Of a stretch of 64,000 nucleotides of DNA, positions 1 through 11,394 are shown in pieces. How positions within the stretch are numbered: position 1 is the stretch's first letter; each line of letters starts with the position of its first letter. The notes beneath the pieces were generated by a model, which did no database searches, had not been told where the DNA came from, and saw nothing but the letters and a program-made list of their open reading frames with translations. A program made the translations under genes and the position numbers. The DNA lies in NCBI GenBank assembly GCA_003439945.1, contig QVRM01001791.1:62001-126000 (forward strand), given 5' to 3'. The DNA is from Dermanyssus gallinae (taxonomy: Eukaryota > Arthropoda > Arachnida > Mesostigmata > Dermanyssidae).

Positions 1-599
1 TAACATATATACATTAACCCATGTTTATTCAAACTGATTTATCTTTTTCATTTTCGTTTACTGAATTATTAATTAATCTACGCCTTCAGAGAAGACACTA
101 TGCTGTTCTTCCGGGCAAAAGCAGCTCCGATCTGGGCCATGAAGAATGCAGAAAGAAGGATGACAAAATTACTCCTGACGGGGGTAACCCCGAAGAAGCG
201 GTCTCACACAACTATTTCGACAATATAGCTGTCATTGCACAGAAGCTGATCAACGTACGCGGCCAGCAGAAAAGGTATGGACAAAATGGTAACGAACCTG
301 GCAAAACAACTTTATCGCGGTAAAGGAGGCTGCGACACGAAGGAAAGAAGTCGCTACATTGACAATTAACAACCAGAGCGTCGACTCGGCGTGCGCCAGT
401 GTACGCCTGACACCCTTGCCCTGAGGCGGCAGGCAAACATCACCGCACTGATCGAGAATGCTACACAGAGGAGGACCTCAAACGGCTGCTCTATCCAGCA
501 GAATGGCCAGCAGCCGCCGCCGCCTACACGAAGGTGTCGCACCTTGGGGACAGCATCCTGAAGGAGAGCCCCCTTCGGATCCTGGTCGCCCGGAAAGAC
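1..599. other. unassigned stretch
   Basis: No recognisable gene. On the minus strand about 100-305 encodes two hydrophobic stretches separated by a stop, which could be a decayed membrane-protein or retroelement piece, but I cannot name it. On the plus strand an open frame at about 430-611 reads through an alanine-rich segment (…AEWPAAAAAYTKVSHLG…) to a TAA. It ends just before the LINE remnant that follows and is in a different frame. It may be an upstream part of that LINE or a chance ORF. Confidence 0.3.
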
Positions 600-817
600 G
601 ACCCTTCAAACAAGACAATATAAGGCAGAACATGGCCCACCGACACCACCCTGAAATACGCCACCGACAGGAACGGCCTGCGTCGGGCCCAGAGGGTCGG
701 AGCTCTCAGGGTAATTGCGGCGTAGCGACGGTCAGCGCAGCGGCGTTTCTTGTTCTTGCTGGAACGGTCCTCTGGGATGACTTGAAAGCAGCCGAGCGCC
801 ACGGGCTACTCAAATAG
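600..817 (+). mobile_element. LINE (R1/LOA-like) reverse-transcriptase C-terminal remnant
   Basis: Two adjoining frames together give the conserved segment that follows the RT domain in R1/LOA-like non-LTR retrotransposons. The first frame reads about KYATDRNGLRRAQRVGALRV and ends at a TAG near 724. The next frame continues with RTVSAAAFLVLAGTVLWDDL, then KAAERHG. The pattern 'RR.QR..ALRVI.AYRTVS..A..VLAGT.P.DL' is typical of these elements, so this is a 3' piece with a one-base frame break at about 720. A second relative, on the minus strand, lies at 7.9-8.3 kb. There is no endonuclease or RT core here. Clade assignment is by motif memory only. Confidence 0.7.
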
Positions 818-2038
818 TAGTACACACATCCGACACACACACACACACAGCAAATGTGGAACAGCAGCGTGAAACAGCAGCAGCAGCAGCAGCATAATAC
901 GTATGAGCGGGGTACTTGGGTTTATTGAGTTGGAGACATCGAAGACTATTCGTTTGTTTTTTCGTCGACAGTCGTCGGGTGTGGTGCAGTTAGTCCGCTG
1001 CTTGGATGAAGCAAAATGGCCGTCTGGAGACAACGTCTGAAATGAGCGATCAAATTATAGAGTTGCGGTGATCGTTTGATTGATTGCTTGCCTGCCTGCT
1101 TGCTAGCTTGCTTGAATGATTGGTTGATTGATTCGTTGATTTTTCAATTGGCATTGATCGCTGTTAATTGAATCGTGCCAGCACGTTACAGCCCCGTCTC
1201 CGTCTGGCTTTCTGTATGTCTGTGTTGACTGACCGTATAGGCGCCCTCAGCCACACCGCTACTACGATCGATCAGTGAACAACTAACTTAACTACTGCTC
1301 GGTCACCACTACTACTTGTTTACCACCGCGATTGTTTAATTCACCTGACTAACGAGAACTGACTTCGTGGTCACGAACAGCAGATGTGGAGGATGTGGAA
1401 AACAGAAACGCATACAAATACACACACAAACACTCACTCACACTCTTGTATATGATGAAAGTAATTTGTATATGATATGATTACGATTTACAACACTCTG
1501 AATGAGCTGGCGGCATGAATGCAAAAATAAAATGTCGTGGCTCCGGCGGGGGAGCGACACAGTCAACATGAATTGCGACTGCGACGGCGCTGGCCGGCTA
1601 TCAATTCTGGATAGGCGGATGAAAAATCTCGAATTTGAGCGACCTCGATCATCATCATCATTATCATAGTAGTAGTAGTGGTGGTGGTGGTGGTGGTGGT
1701 AATGATGATGATGATGAGGAGGATTCCTCGAACAGAAGGTGGCGATTACGAACGTGATAAGTATGCTTACATCATATGGAAACTGTTTTTATTTACTGCA
1801 GCGGTAATGCTTATTATGAATTGTATTAGCTTTTGAATTACTAGCAGCAACGACAGCAGCAGCAGAAGTAGTAGTAGTAGTAGTAGTGGAAGTACCAGTA
1901 GTATTGTCATTATAACGCTAACTCCATAGCATGAGTGTGGGAGGCAAATGAGTAGAAACTACATAAGATAAGGCGGCTGAGAATGTCTACTGCTGTGTTA
2001 GGGAGTGAAGGAGAGAGGATGGATAAGGACAACCATAA

Positions 2039-2040
<2 letters not shown>
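818..2040. other. gene-free, simple-sequence-rich stretch
   Basis: I see no coding exon. It holds a (CA)n tract at about 831-850, a short CAG run at 879-893, tetranucleotide-like TTGC/TTGA runs at 1075-1140, TCA/GTA/GTG runs at 1650-1712 and CAG/GTA runs at 1848-1890. Composition is like a promoter or UTR flank, but no start codon with supported coding sequence is visible. Confidence 0.5.
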
Positions 2041-2106
<66 letters not shown>

Positions 2107-2122
2107 TATATATATATATAAA
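2041..2122. repeat. (TA)n microsatellite
   Basis: An almost pure TA tract with a few AAATA interruptions, lying directly 5' of a LINE fragment. Confidence 0.97.
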
Positions 2123-2125
2123 TAG

Positions 2126-2890
2126 GCCTGAAAACGTATTATTCCAGCGTGACTGGAGTTCCTCTCTGCACGACGAGGTACAACGACGTCTCTTTAACGA
2201 AGCTGCCGACGATACAGCCAAGGCTCGCTTAAACGCCGTATCCGCCAAAAATTCAGGGGCCTGGTTACACGCGCTTCCCAGTGCCCCCAGAGGTACTCTT
2301 CTTGATGACGAGTCGATCCGCATAGCAGTAGGCCTACGACTAGGGGCAGACATAGTTTGCCCTCATCGGCGCCAATGTGGTCACCCCGTGGATAAATTAG
2401 GACATCACGGACTATCGTGCATTATTAGTGCAGGACGACGCTCGAGACATGCCGCTATTAATGAGACCTTTAGCAGAGCCCTTAGGTCGTGCGGCCGTCC
2501 GTGCATTCTTGAACCCCCAGGCCTCTGCGCGGAAGACGGGAAACGTCCAGATGGTATGACACTTACACCATTCGAGCGAGGCAAAATGCTGGTTTGGGAT
2601 GCAACCGTTACCGACTCCTTAGCTCCTTCTATGGTCGGTGGCGTCGCATCCGAAGCTGGTTATGCAGCCCACTTTGCGGAGACTAACAAGTTGAGAAAAT
2701 ACTCATCAATCGGCTATCCCCAAGAATTTTGCCCTCTCGCGTTTGAAACCCTGGGTGCCCCTGGCGTTCGAACCAAGCGTTTAACCCTCACCTGTGTCAG
2801 TCACGAATGTCTGTGTTCTGCACTTTTTGACCGTTTTTGGTGTATGTTGCCAGCGGTCTTGTGTCCATCCGTGTGTATACTTGTCCAAAC
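2126..2890 (+). mobile_element. LINE C-terminal domain (family A, copy 1)
   Basis: One frame is open from about 2146 to 2890. It encodes the C-terminal region of a non-LTR retrotransposon polyprotein. Motifs in order are: GAWLHALPSAPRGTLLDDES; a Cys/His cluster (CPHRRQCG…GHHGLSC) that fits a CCHC-type zinc-binding domain; GRRSRHAAINETFSRAL; then DGKRPDGMTLTPFERGKMLV and WDATVTDSLAPS, ending at AFETLGAPG. The same motifs occur in copies at 31.5-32.2 kb (minus) and 60.4-62.4 kb (plus, with RT). Here the RT domain is missing: the piece starts just after the (TA)n tract, so it is 5'-truncated. Arthropod, sponge and cnidarian genomes carry many elements of this type. Confidence 0.85.
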
Positions 2891-2929
2891 GTGAAATATT
2901 TTTCCTGAGCTCCTCATCTAGGCGCTCGA

Positions 2930-4740
2930 ATCATGTTTAAGTGCTGCTTTATCTGCAACGTTGGTGGAGTCACTGCACGTTTCTGTTACTCACTTGGCTG
3001 CGGATCAATCACGCCGGGCATGTTCCCTCGATTGTGAGAGTGATCCAGAAACGCGTTTCTTTGTCTGTCCTATAGCGTCCTATTCCGCTGCCTCTGCCAT
3101 TTTTACAGTGCAGTTAAGTCTGTTTGTAAACGAAGAGGATGAAAAGGTCATACTTGACCCCAGGACCTTCCTTGATCGCTTATCACCTGAGAGTGCTTTA
3201 AGTTTGATGGTCTGGCAGTGCTCGATTTGCTTATCGTGTCGAAGCTCTTACTGCTTTCTGCTCCGAGTGCCTTAAACTCGGGGCTCGGGCTCTGCGCAAG
3301 AGAGAATGTCGGAAACTTGAACTGTCTTTATTTGAGCTCACAATCTACAACAAAGCGTATTATGTTATTATGTAAAATCTGGTTCGATTGATCGATTCGT
3401 GGTACAGAATTAACACTGGAAAACGTTCCAATGTGTTTAGAAGAGGATAGACCCCCGAGAAGCGGCGGCGTCTGTGTTCCAATTAGAAAAAGTGATTGTG
3501 GAATAGAATTTAAATCTTATGTCACCGGAGAACACGTTTTAACGGATATCCTAACAACACAGACTAAACTTCGTTTCGTTTGTTGTTATTTATTAACTTC
3601 AGGAAGCTCTGCTGCTCGTGCGTATCGTATTCGCAATGTGCGTAATGCATTTAGCTGTTGCTGCACTACCGACTGCTCGGTGATACATGTTGGTGACACA
3701 ATCTGCCCAACATTGACTAATCAACTGCAGGTCCGTTGGATTCTGACAACAAAGAATCTCTCTTTGTAAACCAATGTTTCTATAATAGTATTTTAAAAAC
3801 TGTTATGATGCCAACACGTGATGCTAGATGAATACTCGACATTGTACTTGCTACTGATTCTGACATACTTGAGACTTTCTATAGTACCCGGCTGACCTGT
3901 TGCATCTTATCGCAGAGCTGTTAGCTTCTCGGTTGCAGTTGATTTTTGTGGAAAAAAAATAATTTCTTTAAAAAACGTGTCTACAAACATACAGACTTAG
4001 AGCGAAATGCTGGTTACTTTTACATAACTAATTGGTCTACTTGCTTTCACACTTGTGTGTCCGTGAATGACATGTAGTCAAAGTTGGCCAGTTGCCGTCG
4101 TTAATTAATACAGCCAAGTGTGCTCCGTCCTTTGACGCATGTCGACTTAGATAAAAGATTCTGAACTACATCGCACGCTAGGAAGTCTTATTGCTCCTGA
4201 AGTCCCTCGTGTATGCAGAAATACGCCATAAATATCTTAAAGTAAACCAACGTTTTAGCAAGTTGGTTCGCGTCTCTATATCGTGATCCGACTCGGGATA
4301 AAGGCGCCAGCAGTTCGTTACAGGACGCGGTGTGTCCGTTCCAGCGCTTAACCGCCTGAACTGTTGGATTCGCCAGTTGTGTTTTATGCAGTCGAGATCT
4401 ACAGTTTACTCACATAGCTGAAGCCGAAATTAAGTTTTACTCCAAATAATACACCGCCAGTGTTCTGCAACAAGTTCGCCTTTTCCTCCTCTTAGCAATT
4501 TAAACTGATTTTTCAGAGACCCTATAATAATGGTGTCGTTCCTAATGCGTTCAAGCAAAGTGTTGCAACTCCGATCCACAAGAAGCAGCAATGAACAAAT
4601 GTGAAACATTACAGACCTATATCGCCGTGCTCTGCTGAATGTTTTATCTTAGAAAAAAACTTGTGACTCACACACGAAGTGTTCTTGTCAAAAGCATGTT
4701 TTTTAATTTAATCTGGAGTTCAGTCGATGATGTTGGCTTG
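2930..4740 (+). mobile_element. degraded LINE: endonuclease and start of RT
   Basis: At about 3430-3910 several frames together show an apurinic-endonuclease domain: R.GGV.V.IRK, a TDILTTQTKLRFVCCY strand, VIHVGD (the catalytic GD[FL]N region, altered), and further on FVNQCFYNSILKTVMMPTR followed after a stop by ILDIVLATDSDILETF. At 4520-4650 the beginning of an RT domain follows: NNGVVPNAFKQSVATPIHKK, then HYRPISP. The order and spacing fit an endonuclease-RT element of the Jockey/CR1/I type. There are many stops and frame changes, and the RT catalytic part is absent. The segment at 2960-3290 is unassigned and could be part of ORF1. Confidence 0.65.
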
Positions 4741-5239
4741 TTAGTCCCTTGTAGCGCCACGACAATGACATTTGTTTCCTAGCTTTACCTGTCGTCGTTG
4801 TTGTAGTCCCCTACACGTGACCCTTTTAGCTGGACCCGTCCTCGTAGTGTCACGCTTTCAGATGGTCACGTATACTCCTACAACGTGCGCACGCCCACCC
4901 TTAATACGTGCACTCACTAACAGACGTTTGCACAAGCACAAAGCGTTGCATACATTTGTAGGTCGGCGTAACACGTCAACGAGTCTGTTCACAAACAAGA
5001 CGAACACGAACTCCTCGACTCCTCGACCTGAGCTCCCTGTCGAAATAGGGGCTGTCGCCAGTGTCAGAGAAGAAAAGCGTTCCATAATAGCAGTGGAGGG
5101 AGGGGAACAGCTACAGGGAAAACGACTACATTGATATGGCGGCTACCGCCCCCCGTCCCCCCCCCCCCCCGCTGTAGAGCAGTTTTTGCGTGAGCATAGC
5201 CAACTACATGTGTGGGTTGGGCAGGCATGATTGTATTGC
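4741..5239. other. unassigned, possible retroelement linker
   Basis: A 120-codon open frame at 4772-5134 shows no domain I recognise. It is followed by a run of C at about 5158-5170. It lies between two LINE fragments and probably belongs to one of them. Confidence 0.3.
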
Positions 5240-5640
5240 ACGCGATTTATTGTAGTGCCACGCCGAGATTCGGATCCCGCTGTGTAATACGTTGAACGTA
5301 AAAGATGTAGGCCACCGGAATGGAGAAACGGACAACGTAGAGCATACTGTTCTGCGGTGTGATGCTCTCAGGGAAGCACGGGACGCAGCACCAACCGCTG
5401 TGAGGGGCCGACCCATCAAGGAGGTGGTCTCCCATATGATGACTTCGGCGGAGGCATGGAGGGAGGCGACGAACTTGTTCGACGCTGTTTTGACACTCAA
5501 GACAGCCAAGGAAACGGCCAGGCGGGAGAGGTTGGCGGTTCTCGGAGAGTGTCGGACGAGGAGGGGGGGGGGTGGGGCAGCCCTCATGTTCGACGCACCT
5601 CAAGGACGGATTACAAATGGCATCCCCCTATCGCAGTAGA
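5240..5640 (+). mobile_element. R1-like LINE 3' end (zinc-knuckle region)
   Basis: The open frame 5292-5639 matches the far C-terminus of R1-like retrotransposon polyproteins: 'DNVEHTVLRCDALREARD', then 'HMMTSAEAWREATNLFDAVL' and 'KTAKETARRERLAVLGECR'. In these families the segment follows a Cys/His cluster and the pattern EHT…RC…R…AWR…FAE.V…K…ER is characteristic. Everything upstream of it is missing or scrambled. A G8 run at about 5563-5571 lies in the frame near its end. Confidence 0.65.
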
Positions 5641-6489
5641 CATGCGTAGTCAGGGTAGAGCGATTGAAGGAGAACGGAGGGACCCTCTCCCCGCGATGTA
5701 TGCAAGTAAACGCCTGGGGGGTGGGGAACGGGTTTATGGTTTCGAGTCTCACACTAGCACGCATGCGCTAGTGCGCATGTTATATGCATTACCAACTCCA
5801 AACAAAAAAAAAAAAAGGCCACCGGAATGGTTCACGGGAGGGGTAAAACACAACGCAGAGGTGGTTACGGGATCGATCGTAAACTATTCGCGATATGCAA
5901 GGGAAGAGGTGGGCGAACAACATACAGCTGTCAGTGGTTATTAGTGCCTGACTCACGCACGGCGGGATTGGTAATTGCTCCGCTTCGTTGTGGGGGGTGG
6001 GGGTGGGGGAGGGGCTTTGTGGTAATTAGGTTTTTGATTTAGTACCGAAACGCCTACAATCAGTATGAATAGGGTTGCGTTGAGCAAAGCGATAGTCATA
6101 TAGTATGAGACGAGGATATCCTGACTTGCACGCACTCGGCGTGGTCCCCATCCCGTCGGTGCGACGTCACGCAATCAAAGGAGGCGAGAGCGAATAATCT
6201 CAAGGAATGAGTCTGATGTTCGAGACAGATAGTTAGATGAGAGCGTGATCGTGCCCTAAATGTGGGGGGCGGGGGTTGATGCAACTATAATAAACGACTC
6301 AAGCCAGAGCATCGTAATACAACATAAAAAAGAGTACAAGCCAATCTACTACTTGTACTACTACTCGGTACTAAAATCCTTTTACTGTTGGCGGGGGGGG
6401 GTCTCTATCGGGAACACGTTCGCTGGCGCTATCTCTAAAACCTTTCGCCAATATTGACAGCCAAGACTTAACGTCCACGGGACTGCTTT
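5641..6489. other. no gene seen; homopolymers and a near-palindrome
   Basis: Contains a hairpin-prone segment near 5757-5780 (ACTAGC…GCTAGT around GCATGC), an A12 run at 5804-5815, a G-rich tract at 5990-6015 and another G run at 6393-6400. No coding sequence is supported. Confidence 0.4.
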
Positions 6490-6630
6490 TCACCTCAGTG
6501 CTTCATAGACAGACTTTTCCATAAACACAAATGTGAAACGGTGGGACTCAAACCAGCGCACCTATGCGTTCCGCGCGTCGCGAGGCGCAGGCGAATGCAC
6601 CTACAACGCCACCAGGCTCGACTGACTGTT
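6490..6630 (-). repeat. tRNA-derived SINE fragment
   Basis: Read on the minus strand it resembles a tRNA body: GGTGGCGTTGTAGGTG (degenerate A box) followed about 50 bases on by GGTTTGAGTCC (B box GGTTCGANTCC with one change) and CCACCG. It shares the core aatgtgaaacgg.ggga.tc.aacc.g.gc.cacctatg with the copy at 46.17 kb. It is therefore a dispersed, RNA-polymerase-III-type element and not a working tRNA gene. Confidence 0.55.
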
Positions 6631-6779
6631 ATCCTGCTGAGCGATAATCATTGTCAGACTTTCTACAGCCTGATCAGCAAGATAGTAAACGTACGGCCTA
6701 CGACGCTGCTTCCATTGAAAAACATTAAAGCTGTATATATACAGTCCCTGAAAAAATATTGAGCCACCCATTCCGTCCC

Positions 6780-7236
6780 GTTACATCTTCAATTTCTTTT
6801 ATGGTCAAACCTGAGTTCGAAGTAACCAGGCTTATGACTTCGTCGGTCTTTACAACATTGGGTCGTCCTGATCTCGGTTCATCTTCGAGATTGAAGTTTC
6901 CAGCTTTGAAACGGGCGAATCGCTTTTCGACTGTGGATTTGTGTACTGCGTTTTCGCCGTAGACTGCACATATCCTCCGGGTTGTTTGCGCTGCACTTAT
7001 GCCTTCACGGTAGGAGAAACAACATAATGTGTCGAAAATGCGTATTTTTGTCCTCCATTGCAAACAGCTGCCAATTCCGCAAACGAAACGGTAAAGTTGG
7101 AACCGGTATACCGTCGCGCCGCCACGGGTCTGCTCCTGAATGTAAACACCCAGCCGCACTCTCAAGCGGCCCTGCTACAGAGCGCGGGAATTTCAAAAAT
7201 GTGGTCCCAGAAAGCCGACGAACTTTTTGACTTACC
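6780..7236 (-). mobile_element. mariner (family M1), truncated copy
   Basis: Minus-strand frames give the transposase N-terminus of the same family as the 44.6-kb mariner: MEDKNTHFRHIMLF, REGISAAQTTRRICAVYGE, HKSTVEKRFARFKAGNFNLE, DEPRSGRPNVV, then SLVTSNSGLTIKEIEDVTG. It ends there, where the fuller copy continues into the catalytic region. The outer end at 7214-7236 keeps the terminal inverted repeat (GGTAAGTCAAAAAG when read inward) and is followed by the target TA. The other end is lost near 6780, so roughly the last two thirds of the element is deleted. Confidence 0.85.
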
Positions 7237-7289
7237 TAATATTATGACATAAAAGAGTGTGTGCTACTGTTATCATTGTATCACAATAT

Positions 7290-7780
7290 ATATATACTGT
7301 TTTCTGTATACGTACTCTTGAAGACGCACGTAACTAGTCGCCAAATAGGCACGTGCTAGTTGAATTTGGATGCGCCCATTGGGCATGCATCCGCCAAGCA
7401 AATAAACCGCTTACAAACTTGCCACGGCCTTGTGAAAGGTTGATCGCTGGCTACTTAGGTTATTGAAGCGTGCATCAAAAAAAGTGTGCTACAATTCACC
7501 CTTGCTTAATTGACGTAGAACAGATATATGAAAAGTGAGTCAATACAAGAACATTGCCTAACACGCTCTGAAAGCACCTGATCCGCAGTCGTCTTAGGAA
7601 CGTGTCTTGGACGCCTTCCACTAACTTTCTGTATTTAGAGACAGACGGGGCTCCTAGACAGACGAGCAATATGTGTGCTTGGGAAAAACAGATGAATTAG
7701 AAAGACGAATGTACACATGAGAAGTCGTTCAAATGAAGCGGCGGAAGATGATATTTATAATGCGCAACCTTAGTAATGTA
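7290..7780. repeat. dispersed repeat R, copy 1
   Basis: Shares long stretches with 10350-10860, including ggatgcgccca, the segment around ccaagcaaataa, ccacggcc, cgctggct.cttaggtt, and further on 'acgctctga.a.cacctga.ccgca'. The order is the same in both copies. No coding sequence is visible, so this looks like a non-autonomous interspersed element. I cannot assign a class. Confidence 0.7.
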
Positions 7781-7879
7781 ATGGCTAGAACTAAGATAAT
7801 ATATGTCTAGGTCCCGTGCTTGAAAGACAGTCGGCAAAATGCAGTCGTTCATTTTATAGTCGAAGTCAAGTGCACCATG

Positions 7880-8300
7880 TTAGGATATCAGACTTTTGGT
7901 CCAGTTCCTTCTTGTCGCTCTCGGGTGTAACCTGCACCCATTCCTTCTGCCAGACCGCGATTGTAGCACTACTGGCTCTGGCGAGACCCTTCGTTTTTTA
8001 TATCTTGCTTTTTCACCTGCCAGTAGGTCCCATGGCAGCATCTTAGCCACGGCTAAGAGGGCTTCGAGGTCGAGACCGTACGGTACGCCCGGCTAACCCT
8101 GATTGCTAGTGTTCGTTGAACCGACCTTAGTGCTCCCCTATTGTTTGCCGCATGTAGTGCCATGTCTGCCCAGGCGGGCTCCGCGTAGAAGGCCGATGAT
8201 TCAGCAACCGAAGTTCGCATATGCCAGCACTTGCTCGTGTATGTCGTGCGGTGAGTTGGGAATTTTAATCTCAAAGCAGATGTGACTGTGATCACTCATA
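7880..8300 (-). mobile_element. LINE (R1/LOA-like) remnant
   Basis: On the minus strand one frame reads RSVQRTLAIRVSRAYRTVST and the next frame continues with EALLAVAKMLPWDLLAGEKA and RYKKRR. This is the same post-RT segment as at 600-817, with one frame break where the two frames meet near 8060. No catalytic core is present. Confidence 0.7.
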
Positions 8301-9900
8301 GTCTGCGTCTCCTGCGAGACGCGCCGTACCCCTATCATAGAGAACTACGCCTCTGCATCGGATATCCAGTCGCTTTTCCTCCTGGTGATTGCTACATTTG
8401 GCTCGAACAGCAGACAAAGACCAGCGCCTTGCTCACGTGCCGCTACCTCGAGCATATAATAAGCAGTCCTACAGAGGTTTAGGTTCTTCTGGATGATCTT
8501 TAACAATTTAGGGCCTCACCTACGACTGCCCAGTCGCCTTCGAGGTCACGAACAACCGTCGTGCTCTTCTCCTTGTGCGCTTCCCCATTTTCCCCTTCTT
8601 TTGTTTCTCTACTCCCTGCTGTCTCCCTCTGGTGCTTTCTCTGGTCCCCTTTGAGGACGCCTGTGTTCCTCGGCATCTTTTTTAGTTTTCCACCTTCCCC
8701 CTGTCTCCCCGATTTCCAGACTCCCTGCCGACATTGTCATTGGTTAGAGCCCCACCGTTGCACATTTGAATTTATGGGGGTCCGTCTATAAAGCAATGTA
8801 AAAAACAGTTCCATGGACGTTAAAGCTTGGCTGAGGGTCAGCCCGAAGACTTTACTAGATATGCTACACTAGATATTCTGCAACTATATATCTGCTATAA
8901 ATCTGTGTGCTGCACTAGAGGCTCTGCTGCCATACGCTTATGGCACTGTTTCACACTTCATTTAAGTTCGTTGAATACGGTTCTAGTTTCGTACGGCCGG
9001 ATTTGACAACATGATTGCACCTCAAAGGTAATGTTCACAATTTCAAAGTTCAACGATTCACTGCTAGTCAGGGCACCTACCTGCTCAGACAAAGTTCATG
9101 AATTCAGGCTAGTACTAAAATCCTACGATATTTTGCACAGATCCACAGAAAACACGTCCGCACCTTCCAATTTCGAAAGCAAAACTTGCCTTAGTCAGTG
9201 TGGGAGGGACTCATTTAACCACTTACGTCTCTACAACGGTGGTATAACCACCTGCAAAACTGAAAAGGTTGTGGATTATAATTGTTGGGTTTCTGTGGGA
9301 TTTTTCGTGTGTAAAACATTCTTATCCAACAATGAAAATTCTCCAGTATCCAACAATAAAACTTTGTCGCGGTTAACTCTACATTTTCGAGCCAATCTCG
9401 TTGCATCACAGATTTGTAACCTTTGAGAAAGAGCCTCTATCTCATACGTCTGCCAGAAAGCTGCCAAGCCGGCCTGCAGTGGAGGAATTATAATAATCAC
9501 AATAATAATAGAAACAAATCTTGACGAAAAGTGGTGGTTTATATAACCGACCATCTATCAGACTAGTGTGCTCCAGCTGAGTTATGCAAGCGTAGCATAA
9601 GGCTCTGACACATTGACTGCAGTTGAGAGTAGTGACCTACCTGGAAGGAACAGCGGAATCATTAGCCGAAAGCAAAGCGCGACCAAATCCAACAGAACCA
9701 ACAAAAACGAACGAACTCTAGCAGTAAATGAACCCAAATATCAAATTCAAGCCCCGACTGCTGTTCGACTGTTGTCGATTCCGGTCGGCCAAAACGTCGT
9801 TCGATTTCTTGTTATGTTAACGAACGGCTGGTACGTTAGCCGCCCAAGCCACTGCCACTACATATTTGATGACAACTTAACATAAAATCGCCTTAATTAT
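8301..9900. other. unassigned stretch
   Basis: Open frames at 8561-8791 (pyrimidine-rich), 9031-9426 (131 codons) and 9613-9885 show no recognisable domain, and none is flanked by a convincing splice site in a compatible phase. I see nothing here that I can support as a gene. Confidence 0.3.
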
Positions 9901-9924
9901 TCATATTTGTTTTATTATGATTAT

Positions 9925-9975
9925 GATTATTATTATTATTATTCTTATTATTATTATTATTATATTTTTTTTTTA
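9925..9975. repeat. (TTA)n microsatellite
   Basis: Runs of TTA/ATT with interruptions, followed by a T-rich tail. Confidence 0.9.
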
Positions 9976-10196
9976 TTTATTTAATATGTCCATACATTGG
10001 AGTTGAATGTGTATCCATAGTTCTTTCTGCTTCGTCATGCACCTAAATCGAGCGCTTCCTTGCAACATGACAGCTTCTCAAAGTCGCCTCGGTGCATCTC
10101 GGTGTTGCTTGTATCGTCACTTAAGTTATTACATCAATTTTTATCAATTAGTGGAACATACATTTGAGTCCTGCGACGTTGCACATTTCATAACAT

Positions 10197-10214
10197 TTAT
10201 TATTATTATTATTA

Positions 10215-10251
<37 letters not shown>

Positions 10252-10259
10252 TTATTATC
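10197..10259. repeat. (TTA)n microsatellite
   Basis: A second TTA array, 220 bases after the first and just upstream of dispersed repeat R copy 2. Confidence 0.9.
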
Positions 10260-10349
10260 AGGTATGAATGCTGAGTTCTCATCATCATCATATTAATATC
10301 ATTATCACTGTTATTGTATAAATGGGCGTGACCTACAATGCATCATGGT

Positions 10350-10860
10350 CATATATGTACTGTTTACCGTACGCAGTCCTGCAAGAAGAACGTTATTCAG
10401 TACCGGATAGGTGAATAGAATTGGGACTCGGATGCGCCCATTTGGCCATCGTCCAAGCAAATAAGCCATTTATGAACTCAGATCTAACCACGGCCTTTGG
10501 TGTGACGGACCGCTGGCTGCTTAGGTTGGAGTGTACATCCGTAAAGTACTCTAGCAATTAAAACTATGTGAGTCGACGTAGAGCGGATTTGTTGATGCTC
10601 TACTCTCGAAGAGTGAGCCTATACGAGGAAAAACGTCAGTTGTTGCGTCACGCTCTGAGGACACCTGAACCGCAGGCACCGCAGAAATTGTGCCAGCCAT
10701 TTTTGTATGGATTTTCAATTTCTAATTTTCTATGTGCCAGCCAGTTCTCTTAGGCAGCAGGTCGAGCAAGATGTGAGCTAAGATAGACAAAGGTGTTTCT
10801 GAAGGCGACTCTACACCACACACAAAGCTGTTGTTACATTCGAATGAAGCAACGCAAAAT
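10350..10860. repeat. dispersed repeat R, copy 2
   Basis: Direct-orientation relative of 7290-7780, sharing the same ordered blocks. The copies have diverged by many substitutions and small indels, which indicates an old family. The 61-codon frame at 10568-10753 in this copy is broken in the other copy, so it is unlikely to be coding. Confidence 0.7.
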
Positions 10861-10919
10861 CGTTTTAACAAGGAACTACTATATATATAGGCCTTGTTAA
10901 TACGAGCACAGATCTAGCC

Positions 10920-10939
10920 TATATATATATATACATTTA

Positions 10940-10972
<33 letters not shown>
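10920..10972. repeat. (TA)n microsatellite
   Basis: TA tract with one short interruption. Confidence 0.95.
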
Positions 10973-11394
10973 ACCGTTAATTATTTGTTCATTTGTTCGT
11001 AGCTTGTAAGGTGTATGAACAAGAATAAGTAAGTCGCTATACATATGTTGGTAGGCGTCTGTGTAGCGAGATCGGCGGTGCGCGAGCACATGTACTAAAG
11101 CGGCGGTGCTTTGGCGCGTCGTTTTCGCGGCGTCGCCGTCTACCGGCGGTCCATCTCTCTCTCTCTCTCTTGCCGCCGCAGGGTTGGCATCTACCAGCTC
11201 CGCTGGCCGTCAAAGGAAACCATATGATTGATAGAGCTAGTGGTGATGCTACTGCACTGCTGCTGAGGCTGCACAGTTACTTGTGTATTCATTGGTGCCA
11301 CTTCGGATAATAATAATAAAATAATAAGAAGAAGAAGATTTCGGCGGCCACTGGGTGGCCACACAGTAAGTGTTTGTTGCTGTCACTACTACTG
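10973..11394. other. gene-free stretch
   Basis: Contains a (CT)n run at 11154-11170 in CG-rich surroundings (about 11090-11215) and an AAT/AAG run at 11311-11338. I see no exon. Confidence 0.4.
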
